From contig NZ_CP107549.1 in assembly GCF_025837155.1 (NCBI RefSeq), forward strand, positions 496,001 to 560,000: a DNA stretch of 64,000 bases, in the 5' to 3' direction. This DNA is from Pseudomonas sp. Z8(2022). Lineage in GTDB: Bacteria; Pseudomonadota; Gammaproteobacteria; Pseudomonadales; Pseudomonadaceae. The notes below the pieces were generated by a model that made no database searches, had not been told where the DNA came from, and saw only the letters and a list, made by a program, of their open reading frames with translations. A program made the translations under genes and the position numbers. Shown in pieces: positions 1-9,232 of the stretch. Within the stretch, counting starts at the first letter, position 1; each line of letters starts with the position of its first letter.

Positions 1-174
1 ATTTCGAGGTCCTTCTCTATCTCGCGGTCTGCAGCGAGGCGGTGGGGTGTTTTGCAGTTTATACACCATGTCGGATAACCGCGGGTAAGTGCTGTCTCGC
101 GATGTCCATCCGGCGATCTTCCAACTGCCGGGGTATCGCTAAACAGGCATCAGGGATCGCGGATAAATCCGCTC
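1..174. other. Non-coding segment at window edge
   Basis: No credible gene is seen here. The open frames crossing this stretch run antisense to the helicase gene or start inside it. The only recognisable structure is a REP-like palindrome at 154-180, reaching into the helicase stop codon. The gene to the left lies outside the window. Confidence 0.6.
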
Positions 175-180
175 CTACAG
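154..180 (-). repeat. REP-like palindromic element at end of helicase gene
   Basis: On the minus strand it reads GTAGGAGCGG, ATTTAT, CCGCGA, an imperfect hairpin. The same GTAGGAGCGG..CCGCGA pattern recurs at 13100 and 13218, so it is a dispersed Pseudomonas REP family. The TAG stop of the helicase gene (175-177) lies inside the element. Confidence 0.7.
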
Positions 181-2475
181 GTTGGGTAGCGGTTCCAGTG
201 CAGGGGCGTGGACTTGTAGACGCATCAGCTCCACCTGCCACCAGCTCGGCAGCAGTTTGCGTACTTCGGGGCGGGCGAAGCGGTCGTCGATCAGGTAGAG
301 CACGCCCTGGTCTTCCGGCGTGCGGATCACCCGGCCAGCGGCCTGCACCACTTTCTGCAGGCCGGGGTAGAGGTAGGTGTAGTCGTAGCCATTGCCGAAC
401 AGGGCGTCCATGCGCTGGCGGATTTCTTCGTTGATCGGGTTGAGCTGGGCCAGGCCGAGGGTGGCGACGAAGGCGCCGATCAGGCGCTCGCCGGGCAGGT
501 CCACGCCTTCGCCGAATACCCCGCCGAGCACGGCGAAGCCGATGCCGCGCCCGCCGATCTGGAAGCGTTCGATAAAGCCCTGGCGGGCCGCCTCGTCCAT
601 CTGCCGCGACTGTGTCCACACCGGTATCTGCGGGTAATCGCGGCGCAGCTGCTGCAGCACCTGTTCCAGATACTGATAGCTGCTGAAGAAGGCCAGGTAG
701 TTGCCCGGGCGCTCGGCGTACTGGAGCGCCATCAACTGGCAGATCGGCGTGAGCGAGGCGTCGCGATGCTGGTAGCGGGTGGACAGGTTGCGCACCACCT
801 GTACGTGCAGCTGTTCGGCACTGAACGGCGAGGCGACGTCCAGGCACTGGGTCTCGATAGGCAGGCCGAGCAGGTCGAGGTAGTAGTGGCTGGGGCTGAG
901 GGTGGCGGAGAACAGCGTGGCGCTGTGGGCGTCCTCGAAGCGCGGGCCGAGAAAGGGTGCCGGCAGGATATTGCGGATGCACAGGGTGGAATGGCTGCGC
1001 CCGTTGCCGACCTCGACGCGGCTGATATCGAACAGCGAGTGCGGGCCGAAGCTTTCCGCCAGGCGGCAGAACAGCATGGCGTCGAGATAGAAGCTGAGCA
1101 GCTCGCCGGCATTGCCTTCGGGCTGATCGGTGAGCAGGTCGGTGATGGCGCTGACTGCCTTGCCCAATGCGACGAGCAGCAGGTCCGGCGCCAGCGGGTA
1201 GACCTGATAGGGCACCTGCTGCTCGCGGTGCAGTTGATCCCAGTGACGGTCGACCCGTTCCAGCACGCTCCTCAGTCGCTTCGGTGCGTCGCGGCACATG
1301 GCCTTGAAGCGCGCCTGATCCAGTTCGGCGCTGTACATGCCGCGCCCGCGATCGACCAGATTGTGCGCCTCGTCCACCAGCAGGCAGACGCGCCACTGGT
1401 TGATCAGGGTGAGGCTGTGCAGCAGGGCGCCGAGGTCGAAGTAGTAGTTGTAGTCGCACACCACCACGTCGCTCCAGCGGCACAGCTCCTGGCTCAGGTA
1501 GTAGGGGCACACGCCATGGGCGATAGCGATGTTGCGCACGGCCTGCTGATCCAGCCAGCGTTCCTTGAGCGCGGCACTGCGCGCTGCCGGCAGGCGGTCG
1601 TAGAAACCCCTGGCCAGCGGGCAGGAGTCGCCATGGCAGGCTTTGCTCGGGTGCTCGCAAGCCTTGTCGCGGGCGACGTGCTCCAGCACGCGCAGCGGCG
1701 TTTCCGGTTCGCGCAGGCGTTGCAGGGCATCGAGTGCCAGGCGCCGGCCGGGCGTCTTGGCGCTGAGGAAGAACAGGCGGTCGAGCTGCTGGCCGGGCAT
1801 GGCCTTGAGTTGCGGGAACAGGGTGCCGAGGGTCTTGCCGATGCCGGTGGTGGCCTGCGCCAGCAGGTAGTGGCCGTCGCGGGCGGCGCGGTACACGGCC
1901 TCGGCCAGTTGCCGCTGGCCATGGCGGAATTCGCCGTAGGGGAAGCTCAGGTTTTCCAGCGCCTGGTTGCGCGCCTGCTGGTGCGCCTGTTCCTGCCGCG
2001 CCCAGTCGATATAGCGGCGGCAGTGCAGGGCGAAGAACTCGCCCAGCGAGGCCGCGCTATGGCGCTCGCGGAACACCGTTTCCTCCTGGGTGATGACGTT
2101 GAAGTAGACCACCGCCAGGTCCAGCTCATCGAGTTCCAGTTGCTGGCACAGCAGCCAGCCGTAGATCCTGACCTGCGCCCAGTGCAGCAGACGATGGTTG
2201 GCCGGGATGCGCGAGATATCGCCGCGGTGGGTCTTGATCTCTTCCAGCAGGCGATATTCCGGGTCGAAGCCATCGGCGCGGCCGCTGACCGTCAGCCCTT
2301 CGAACTCGACGACAAGCGGCAGCTCGGAGAGGTAATCCGGGCCACGTCGGGCGACCACGGTGGCGTGCCCGGCCATGCCTTCGGCGGCGGTGGGCGAGGG
2401 GGTAAAGCGCAGGTCGAGGTCACCTTCCTTGGCGGTGAACTCGCACAGTTCGCGCACGGCGACGCGCAGGCTCAA
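175..2475 (-). CDS. Cas4-like nuclease fused to XPD/DinG-type iron-sulphur helicase
   Basis: Predicted 766-aa DNA repair protein. Residues 1-160 look like a PD-(D/E)XK (RecB/Cas4-like) nuclease: GRADG (D69), EEIKT (E79, K81) and a QxxxY motif (Q101, Y105). Residues 200-750 form a superfamily-2 helicase with Walker A GIGKT (211-215) and DEAH (368-371). Cysteines 273, 280, 285 and 323 between them match the 4Fe-4S domain of XPD/DinG helicases. The start chosen is TTG 2475, which overlaps the TGA of the upstream fan1 gene (TTGA) and has GGAG motifs just upstream; the longer open frame runs through fan1 and is not real. GTG 2457 is an alternative start. It is co-transcribed with the FAN1 nuclease, which suggests joint work on flaps, R-loops or crosslinks. 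The exact substrate is inference. Confidence 0.85.
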   Translation of the reverse strand: MSLRVAVRELCEFTAKEGDLDLRFTPSPTAAEGMAGHATVVARRGPDYLSELPLVVEFEGLTVSGRADGFDPEYRLLEEIKTHRGDISRIPANHRLLHWAQVRIYGWLLCQQLELDELDLAVVYFNVITQEETVFRERHSAASLGEFFALHCRRYIDWARQEQAHQQARNQALENLSFPYGEFRHGQRQLAEAVYRAARDGHYLLAQATTGIGKTLGTLFPQLKAMPGQQLDRLFFLSAKTPGRRLALDALQRLREPETPLRVLEHVARDKACEHPSKACHGDSCPLARGFYDRLPAARSAALKERWLDQQAVRNIAIAHGVCPYYLSQELCRWSDVVVCDYNYYFDLGALLHSLTLINQWRVCLLVDEAHNLVDRGRGMYSAELDQARFKAMCRDAPKRLRSVLERVDRHWDQLHREQQVPYQVYPLAPDLLLVALGKAVSAITDLLTDQPEGNAGELLSFYLDAMLFCRLAESFGPHSLFDISRVEVGNGRSHSTLCIRNILPAPFLGPRFEDAHSATLFSATLSPSHYYLDLLGLPIETQCLDVASPFSAEQLHVQVVRNLSTRYQHRDASLTPICQLMALQYAERPGNYLAFFSSYQYLEQVLQQLRRDYPQIPVWTQSRQMDEAARQGFIERFQIGGRGIGFAVLGGVFGEGVDLPGERLIGAFVATLGLAQLNPINEEIRQRMDALFGNGYDYTYLYPGLQKVVQAAGRVIRTPEDQGVLYLIDDRFARPEVRKLLPSWWQVELMRLQVHAPALEPLPNL

Positions 2476-4103
2476 TCGCTCCACTCCACGTAGCAGACGC
2501 TGACCGGCATGCCGTGCTCGGCACAGAACGCCAGCCAGCGTTTCTGGTTGTCCTGCAGGCGGTCGCCGGGACCTTTCACTTCGATCATCCGGTAGCGGCC
2601 CTCGGCCGGCCAGAACTGGATCAAGTCGGGCATGCCGGCGCGGTTCTCGCGGATATCGGCCAGCAGGCGGCGGAACCAGGCGTCCAGGTGGGCGGGCGGC
2701 AGACAGCTCAGGGCCTGTTCCAGGCGCTCGGCGTCGAGCAGCTCCCAGAACACGAAGGGCGACTGGATGCCGAATTTTTCGGCATGGGTACGACGCATGG
2801 CTTCGATGTAGCTGCCGTCTTCCAGACGTGCCAGGCACGCGGCGAACAATGGAGCGCGCCGCGCATGGAAGTCGGCGCGGTGCAGATCCACCGGGCCGCT
2901 GTGGAAGGGGTGGAAGAAGGCGCCGGGCAGCGGGGCGAAGATCGCCTCCCAGCAGAGCAGGCCGAACAGCCCGCAGATCAGCGTGTTCTCCACGTAATGC
3001 ACGGGCGCATCAGGTTCGGCCAGGTGGGCGGCCACGGCCAGCTCGACACTGGCGGCGCGTGGCAGGCGCAGGTCGAGGCGATCCTCGCGGAGCTTTGCCG
3101 CCTTGGCTGCCGGCGCCAGGCCGAGGCGCTTGCGCAGACGTGTTCGGGCGCGTTCGGCCAGTTGCGCTTCCTCGGCATTGTGTGGCGCCGCAATCACCTG
3201 TTCGGCCATGGTCAGCGCCTGGGCGTCCTGGCCGAGGCGCTCCAGCACACGGATCTGCCGTTGCCGCGAGCCCACTGCACGGGTGTCGCGGTACAGCGCC
3301 AGTGCCGACTCCAGTTCACCTGCGCGCTCCAGATGCTGCGCCAGTTGCAGCAGAAGGCGCTGGTGGCGCTCGTCTATATGCGGGTTGTCGCTGCTGAAAT
3401 CGCCGAGCAGCAGCAGCACTTCGCTGACCGGCAGGCCGGTCTCGCTAGCCTCGCGACAGGCGCGCAGGTGAAGGTAGTCGTCCACGTCCTGGCGGTGGCG
3501 AAAACCGCGCGAGCCCGGGGTGATCGGCACCTGTTCGTAGCGGAATATCCCCAGGTCGGCCAGCACGAACTCCGACCAGTCCTGCGCCAGGTTGCCGAAG
3601 AACATCAGGCGCAGGCGGTCGCACAGCGAGCCGATGGCCAGGCTCAGCAGGCGATCGTCCAGTTGCGGGCACCAGTCGGCCAGGCTGCGGGGTTCGCCAT
3701 GCAGCTCGCGCAGGTGATCGAGCAGTTCGCTTTTCTTCAGGTTGCTGCGCGGCAGCTGGTTGGAGAAGTGCGCGGCCAGTTCGTCCTTGAGCAGCAGGGC
3801 GCCGAGTTCATCGAAGCTCAGGGCGGCGCAGTCGATCAGCCAGTTCCGCTCCAGCAAGGGTGCCGCTGCGCCGGGAATGTCGCCGATCTCGGCGTAGCGC
3901 AGCTTGCTGAGACGAAAGTGCACGCCCTTGCGCATCACCAGGCGTACCAGCAGCGCCTGGGCGGGCAACGGCAGCTGGATAAAGTCCTCGACGAAGGCGC
4001 GCTCGGCATCGTCCATCAGCTCGCGGTGATGGACGTCGAGCCAGTCGAGAGCCTTGCGGAAGTTGGCCAGGTAATAGAGTTCGGGAGCGTCGAGGGCGAG
4101 CAT
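2472..4103 (-). CDS. FAN1-type VRR-NUC structure-specific nuclease
   Basis: A 543-aa protein whose last ~60 residues carry the VRR-NUC signature: GMPDLI, then MIEVKGPGD (catalytic ExK) and a downstream Q..W. The N-terminal and middle parts match the bacterial FAN1 layout of a SAP-like DNA-binding domain, a helical/TPR region (LESALALYRDT) and a C-terminal nuclease. FAN1 proteins cut 5' flaps and unhook DNA interstrand crosslinks. The ATG at 4103 lies 15 bp from a LexA-like box, and the gene runs into the nuclease-helicase with a 4-bp overlap. This points to an SOS-inducible repair operon. The family assignment is strong; substrate and regulation are inferred. Confidence 0.85.
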   Translation of the reverse strand: MLALDAPELYYLANFRKALDWLDVHHRELMDDAERAFVEDFIQLPLPAQALLVRLVMRKGVHFRLSKLRYAEIGDIPGAAAPLLERNWLIDCAALSFDELGALLLKDELAAHFSNQLPRSNLKKSELLDHLRELHGEPRSLADWCPQLDDRLLSLAIGSLCDRLRLMFFGNLAQDWSEFVLADLGIFRYEQVPITPGSRGFRHRQDVDDYLHLRACREASETGLPVSEVLLLLGDFSSDNPHIDERHQRLLLQLAQHLERAGELESALALYRDTRAVGSRQRQIRVLERLGQDAQALTMAEQVIAAPHNAEEAQLAERARTRLRKRLGLAPAAKAAKLREDRLDLRLPRAASVELAVAAHLAEPDAPVHYVENTLICGLFGLLCWEAIFAPLPGAFFHPFHSGPVDLHRADFHARRAPLFAACLARLEDGSYIEAMRRTHAEKFGIQSPFVFWELLDAERLEQALSCLPPAHLDAWFRRLLADIRENRAGMPDLIQFWPAEGRYRMIEVKGPGDRLQDNQKRWLAFCAEHGMPVSVCYVEWSD

Positions 4104-4117
4104 GTGGCGAATTTTTA

Positions 4118-4133
4118 CTGGTTTTTTATACAG
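4118..4133 (-). promoter_or_regulatory. LexA (SOS) box candidate upstream of fan1
   Basis: The minus strand reads CTGTATAAAAAACCAG, i.e. CTG-N10-CAG with an A/T-rich core, agreeing with the gammaproteobacterial LexA consensus at most positions. It lies 15 bp before the fan1 ATG, where LexA would block transcription or initiation. Confidence 0.6.
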
Positions 4134-4340
4134 ATGCCAGTGCCGTTCGCCCGCTGGGCAGTAGACGGAGTTGCTGTCGCCTGGTCGTCGGTGACGGCTA
4201 TCCGACTGATTGGAAAGCGTTTTTTCAGGTATCGACAGCGTCGATGGTCACTATCCCGAGATGTGTCTTTTGCCGTTCCGGGGCGTGCGTAACATGACAA
4301 CCGTAGCCAGTTACTTGCCCCCCTCTTCAGGAGAACGAAC

Positions 4341-4724
4341 ATGAAAAAGCACATTCTCGCCAGCCTCGTCATTGCCACCCTGTCCGCCAGTGCATTCGCT
4401 CTGCCGCAGATTACCGCTCAACAGTCCGCGGCTCCGGTGGTCGCTGAAGATGGCGCTGATCGTGTTGGTATCAATCGTGTCGCCGAAGGTGGCGCCGAGC
4501 GTACTCTGGAGCGCTTCCGCATTGCCGAAGACGGCGCTGATCGCGTTGGTCCGAACCGCGTAGCCGAAGGTGGCGCAGATCGCGTTGGTCCGAACCGCGT
4601 AGCCGAAGGTGGTGCAGATCGTGTTGGTCCGAACCGCGTAGCCGAAGGTGGTGCAGATCGCGTTGGCCTGAACCGTGTAGCAGAAGACGGCGCCGACCGC
4701 GTTGGTGCCAGCCGTATCAGCTGA
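4341..4724 (+). CDS. Secreted 13-residue tandem-repeat protein
   Basis: A 127-aa protein of no function known to me. Residues 1-20 are a Sec signal peptide (MKKHILASLVIATLSASAFA, probable cleavage after A20). From residue 34 to 125 there are seven units of about 13 residues with consensus VAEGGADRVGPNR. The second unit is divergent (VAEGGAERTLERFR, 14 residues). There are no cysteines and no other domain. The start has an AGGAGA ribosome site 10 bp upstream, and a strong terminator follows at 4775. It stands alone between the fan1 operon and the IS. The alternating acid/glycine/arginine repeats suggest an extended or beta-repeat exported or periplasmic protein. Confidence 0.8.
   Translation: MKKHILASLVIATLSASAFALPQITAQQSAAPVVAEDGADRVGINRVAEGGAERTLERFRIAEDGADRVGPNRVAEGGADRVGPNRVAEGGADRVGPNRVAEGGADRVGLNRVAEDGADRVGASRIS
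4440..4715 (+). repeat. 39-bp tandem repeats in the secreted protein gene
   Basis: About seven head-to-tail copies of a 39-bp unit encode the 13-residue repeats. The central copies (roughly 4557-4680) are almost identical at the DNA level, differing in a few third positions. This indicates recent duplication or gene conversion and a likelihood of copy-number variation between strains. Confidence 0.85.
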
Positions 4725-4774
4725 GCCGGTCATCCGCCACGCGGGAGCAGTCTTATGCCGCATCGCAGTTAGAA

Positions 4775-4804
4775 AGGGCGCCCTGAATCGGCGCCCTATC
4801 TTTT
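4775..4804 (+). terminator. Rho-independent terminator
   Basis: Stem AGGGCGCC (4775-4782) pairs with GGCGCCCT (4790-4797), followed by ATCTTTT. It lies 50 bp after the stop of the repeat-protein gene. Confidence 0.85.
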
Positions 4805-4818
4805 CACCCATTCTCCAC
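4803..4818 (+). promoter_or_regulatory. Candidate cre-tag (CreB site) cut off from creD by the IS
   Basis: TTCAC-N6-TCCAC, one mismatch from the CreB/BlrA consensus TTCAC-N6-TTCAC. It ends exactly at the left end of the IS3 element. Before insertion it would have lain roughly 90 bp from the creD start. Weak evidence on its own; the creD context is what makes it notable. Confidence 0.35.
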
Positions 4819-4826
4819 TGTAGTGG

Positions 4827-5995
<1,169 letters not shown>

Positions 5996-6148
5996 CGAAC
6001 ACCTCTGTATGGCGAGCATTCTCGCCCTAAATGGGTGTCTGGGGTTAGTAGACCACTACACCACACAATCTCCACGCTCGCCCCATACGGCTCCCACCTT
6101 CGCTGCCCAGACTCTGCCGTACCTTCACTCGCTACGGAGAGCCGTACC

Positions 6149-7486
6149 ATGAGCCGTTCCCTGGGCTTCAAGCTGGGCGCCATTGCCCTGCTGATCCTGC
6201 TACTGATGATTCCCCTGCTGATGATCGATGGCCTGGTCGACGAGCGTCAGGGCCTACGCCACGAGGTGCTGCAGGATATTGCGCGCAGCTCCAGCTACCG
6301 CCAGCAGATCACCGGACCGATCCTGGTGCTGCCCTACATCAAGACCACTCACGAGTGGAAAACCAACGAGAAGACCGGCGAGCGCTACAGCGAGGAGCGT
6401 CAGCGTCGCGGCCGTCTGTATTTCCTGCCGGAGCGCTTCGTGGTCGAAGGCCATGTCGGTACCGAGCTGCGTTCCCGCGGGATTTACGAGGCGCGCCTTT
6501 ACCGCAGCGACAGCCAGGTCAGCGGTCAGTTTCGCCTGCCGGCGCGCCTCGGGCTGGGTGACGAGCTGGGTTTCTACCGCTTCGAAAAACCCTTCCTCTC
6601 GGTCGGCATCAGCGATATCCGTGGTATCAGCAACGACCTGCAACTGCGCCTGAACGGCCAGACCCTGAGCTTCGCTCCGGGTAGCGCCGACGATAAGTTC
6701 GGCGCCGGCGTGCATGCACCGATCCCGGCGCTGGACAACCAGGGCGGACAGACGCTGGAGTTCGCCTTCGACCTCAAACTGCAGGGCACCGAGCAGCTCT
6801 CTGTGGTGCCGGTAGGGCGTGACAGCCGGGTCAGGCTGACTTCCGACTGGCCGCACCCGAGCTTCGTTGGTGAGTACCTGCCGAGCAGTCGCGAGATCGG
6901 CGCCGCGGGTTTCACTGCCGAATGGCAGACCAGCTTCTTCGCCACCAACCTGGAAGAAGCATTGCGTGACTGCGTGGGTGGTGATCGCTGCCAGGGGCTG
7001 TTCGGTCGCAACTTCGGGGTCAGCTTCGTCGACCCGGTGGATCAGTACCTGAAGACCGATCGCGCGATCAAATACGCGCTGCTGTTCATCGCCCTGACCT
7101 TTGCCACCTTCTTTCTCTTCGAGGTGCTCAAGCGCCTGGCCGTGCACCCGGTGCAGTACGCCCTGGTGGGGCTGTCGCTGGCGCTGTTCTACCTGCTGTT
7201 GCTGTCGCTCTCCGAACACCTCGAGTTCGCTCTGGCCTACCTCCTGTCTGCCAGTGCCTGCGTGGGCCTGATCGGCTTCTACGTCAGCTTCGTGCTGCAC
7301 AGCTGGCAGCGCGGCCTGGGCTTCGGCGCCTTGCTGGCGGCGCTATACGCCATGCTCTACGGCCTGCTCAGCGCCGAGGACTACGCCCTGCTGATGGGCT
7401 CGTTGCTGGTGTTCGGCGTGCTCGGCAGCGTGATGGTGCTGACCCGCAAGCTGGACTGGTACGGCGTCGGTCGCACCGCAGCCTGA
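6149..7486 (+). CDS. creD: Inner-membrane protein CreD
   Basis: 445-aa CreD-family protein. It has an N-terminal membrane helix (LGAIALLILLLMIPLLMI), a large periplasmic domain of about 300 residues, and a block of C-terminal membrane helices starting near KYALLFIALTFATFFLFEVL. In Pseudomonas and Aeromonas creD is the main target of the CreBC (BlrAB) system, linked to beta-lactam response and envelope stress; its biochemical role is unknown. creBC is not in the window. The IS ends 88 bp before the start, so native regulation may be altered. The open frame extends upstream into the IS, but ATG 6149 gives the normal CreD N-terminus. Confidence 0.92.
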   Translation: MSRSLGFKLGAIALLILLLMIPLLMIDGLVDERQGLRHEVLQDIARSSSYRQQITGPILVLPYIKTTHEWKTNEKTGERYSEERQRRGRLYFLPERFVVEGHVGTELRSRGIYEARLYRSDSQVSGQFRLPARLGLGDELGFYRFEKPFLSVGISDIRGISNDLQLRLNGQTLSFAPGSADDKFGAGVHAPIPALDNQGGQTLEFAFDLKLQGTEQLSVVPVGRDSRVRLTSDWPHPSFVGEYLPSSREIGAAGFTAEWQTSFFATNLEEALRDCVGGDRCQGLFGRNFGVSFVDPVDQYLKTDRAIKYALLFIALTFATFFLFEVLKRLAVHPVQYALVGLSLALFYLLLLSLSEHLEFALAYLLSASACVGLIGFYVSFVLHSWQRGLGFGALLAALYAMLYGLLSAEDYALLMGSLLVFGVLGSVMVLTRKLDWYGVGRTAA

Positions 7487-7534
7487 ATCTGATCGGCGCG
7501 GCGCTGGCCGCGCCGCCTTTGTGGAGATAATCCC

Positions 7535-7837
7535 ATGCGTCTTCTCATGCAGTTTTCCGCCTGCCTTGGCCTCGGTCTGGTGGTAGCGGTGATGATCCTT
7601 ATCGGTCTGATGTTCTTTGGCTGGTTCAACCTGATCGACGGCCTGCTGCTGACCGGCAAACCGCTCGCCAGCCTCAGCCTGATGCTGCTGTCGGAGGGAT
7701 TCTGGAGCGCCCTGACCGGTATCCAGAACGCGACGAGCAACGGCACGCTGCGCTCGTTCCTGTCCCTCTGCGCGGCGCTGGGCCAGGTCGGCCTGGTGCT
7801 GGCGCTGGGTTTCATGCGCCTGTGGTACCGGGCATGA
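7535..7837 (+). CDS. Small membrane protein downstream of creD
   Basis: 100 aa, hydrophobic, with membrane segments at about residues 8-32 (LGLGLVVAVMILIGLMFFGWF), 45-55 and 78-96. I do not recognise the family. It lies 48 bp after creD on the same strand and is probably co-transcribed. The start ATG 7535 has GGAGATAATCCC upstream. The hairpin GCGCGGCGCTGGCCGCGCCGC just before it may reduce read-through. Confidence 0.7.
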   Translation: MRLLMQFSACLGLGLVVAVMILIGLMFFGWFNLIDGLLLTGKPLASLSLMLLSEGFWSALTGIQNATSNGTLRSFLSLCAALGQVGLVLALGFMRLWYRA

Positions 7838-7981
7838 GCGGGCATGTCGGTCTGCGCGAGGAGGCGCGTGCCGGGCATCTGCTGGCGCTGCGTATCGCCT
7901 GGCTGTTTCGCGATGCCCGTCATGCGCAGCTGGTGGGTAGCCGGGTAGACTCGGTGCTCGTTGAACGGGAGTACTTCAGGG

Positions 7982-8770
7982 ATGAAAAAGAGACTGGCCA
8001 CCGGCCTCGGTTGCTTGCTGCTGGCGAGCCTGGCGCACGCCGATGATTGCCGGCAGCAACTGCCAGCCTGGATCGAGATGGCCCATCCGGGTCATACGGC
8101 CGGCCAGGTACTCGAGGATGAGCGCGGGCGCTACCGGGTGGATGCCGAGCAGAGCATCTGCAAGGTGTGGCCGGCGCGTCCTCAACTGACCCTGCTTGCG
8201 ATGCCGCGGGTGCGCGCCGAACACGATGACTACGGGGAAGCGGACCTGGAACTGCTGGTGTTCGATAGCGCCAGACAGCGTTTCCTGGCGCGCCTGGTCG
8301 CGCCCAATCGACTGGATTGGGATGCGGTTTTTATCGAGGACTTGCGGTTCGATACCGCGCCTTATCGCCTGCGCGCAGACGATATTGCATTCGGTGTGCG
8401 GATATCGCGGCGCGGCAGCTCGCGGCCCAATCCGTTCTATGAAACCCGGCTCGATCTTTACCAGCTGGACACCGATAGCCTGCGCCCATTGTTGAGCGAG
8501 TTACCGGTGAGAACGGCTGGAGGCGAGTGGGATACCAACTGCAGCGGAGCGTTCAGCGAAACCAAGGGCGTGCTGGTCATCACCGAGCAGGTCGGTAATC
8601 AGGGTTATCGCAAGCTGTGGCTCAAAAATACGCGCGTCGAACGGCGTACGGCGATGATCGACGGCGAATGCCGGACGGTCGAGGAAAGTACTCATCGTTA
8701 TCAGCTCCCCATCGAATACGGCGATGAGCGCTATCTGCTGCCAATCGAGCTGGTTTCCGATCCGCTCTGA
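7982..8770 (+). CDS. Exported protein of unknown function
   Basis: 262 aa with a signal peptide (MKKRLATGLGCLLLASLAHA, cleavage before DDC). The mature part contains a few cysteines (C23, a C in the SICKVW region, and others) that could form disulphides. No catalytic motif is seen. The start at ATG 7982 follows GGGA; the frame's upstream ATG 7961 would bury the signal peptide. It is probably periplasmic. The neighbours (creD, symporter genes) do not suggest a role. Confidence 0.7.
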   Translation: MKKRLATGLGCLLLASLAHADDCRQQLPAWIEMAHPGHTAGQVLEDERGRYRVDAEQSICKVWPARPQLTLLAMPRVRAEHDDYGEADLELLVFDSARQRFLARLVAPNRLDWDAVFIEDLRFDTAPYRLRADDIAFGVRISRRGSSRPNPFYETRLDLYQLDTDSLRPLLSELPVRTAGGEWDTNCSGAFSETKGVLVITEQVGNQGYRKLWLKNTRVERRTAMIDGECRTVEESTHRYQLPIEYGDERYLLPIELVSDPL

Positions 8771-8911
8771 ATGCGCCCAGACCGGATGCGGCCGGGCTAT
8801 GGGGTGCTGTCCTGTCGGCGGCATTGGCAATGCCGTTTTGCTTCCGGTTTCGGCGCTGCCGGATAAACCGCCGCGATGCAGCTAATACCAATGTCTATCT
8901 GTCGGTCGAAG

Positions 8912-8928
8912 CTGGCCTGCTGCTAGCT
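8912..8928 (+). promoter_or_regulatory. Possible sigma-54 promoter for the DUF4212/symporter pair
   Basis: CTGGCCTGCTGCTAGCT has GG and GC exactly 10 bp apart (8914-8915, 8926-8927), the -24/-12 spacing of RpoN promoters, but deviates from TTGC at -12. It lies 38 bp before the DUF4212 start. Weak without an activator site. Confidence 0.3.
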
Positions 8929-8965
8929 TGAAGCTGCATCAGAATAACAATAACCGGAGGCGTCT

Positions 8966-9226
8966 ATGACTTCTGAACAAAGCAATGCCGCGGCCTATTG
9001 GAAGGCCAATGTGCGGCTCATCACCTGGAGCCTGGTTGTCTGGGCGCTGGTTTCCTACGGATTCGCCATGGTTCTGCGCCCGATGGTCGCGGGAATCTCG
9101 GTTGGCGGCTCCGACCTCGGATTCTGGTTCGCCCAACAAGGCTCCATCCTCTTCTTCATCGGGCTCATTTTTCACTACGCGTGGAGACTGAACAAACTCG
9201 ATAAAGAATTTGGCGTCGAGGAGTAA
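8966..9226 (+). CDS. DUF4212 small subunit of sodium:solute symporter
   Basis: 86 aa with two membrane helices (about 17-39 and 50-72) and the family's N-terminal SNAAAYWKANVRLI and WRLNKLDKEFGVEE tail. DUF4212 proteins pair with a sodium:solute symporter encoded directly downstream, as here (7 bp to its ATG). They probably assist assembly or gating of the larger subunit. The start has a strong CCGGAGGCG ribosome site. Confidence 0.88.
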   Translation: MTSEQSNAAAYWKANVRLITWSLVVWALVSYGFAMVLRPMVAGISVGGSDLGFWFAQQGSILFFIGLIFHYAWRLNKLDKEFGVEE

Positions 9227-9232
9227 GTGGTC

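Noticed and set aside
766..4292. Long plus-strand frames (575 and 592 codons) opposite the helicase and fan1 genes
   Set aside because: GC-rich codon use on the real minus-strand genes leaves long antisense frames open. The sequences are Gln/Val/Ala-rich with no motif, and the minus strand shows catalytic motifs.
4311..4811. Antisense 166-codon frame with regular repeats opposite the secreted-repeat gene
   Set aside because: Its periodic sequence (YAVRTN..CTTFG) is forced by the 39-bp repeats of the plus-strand gene, which has a signal peptide, ribosome site and terminator; the antisense frame has none of these and runs through the terminator.
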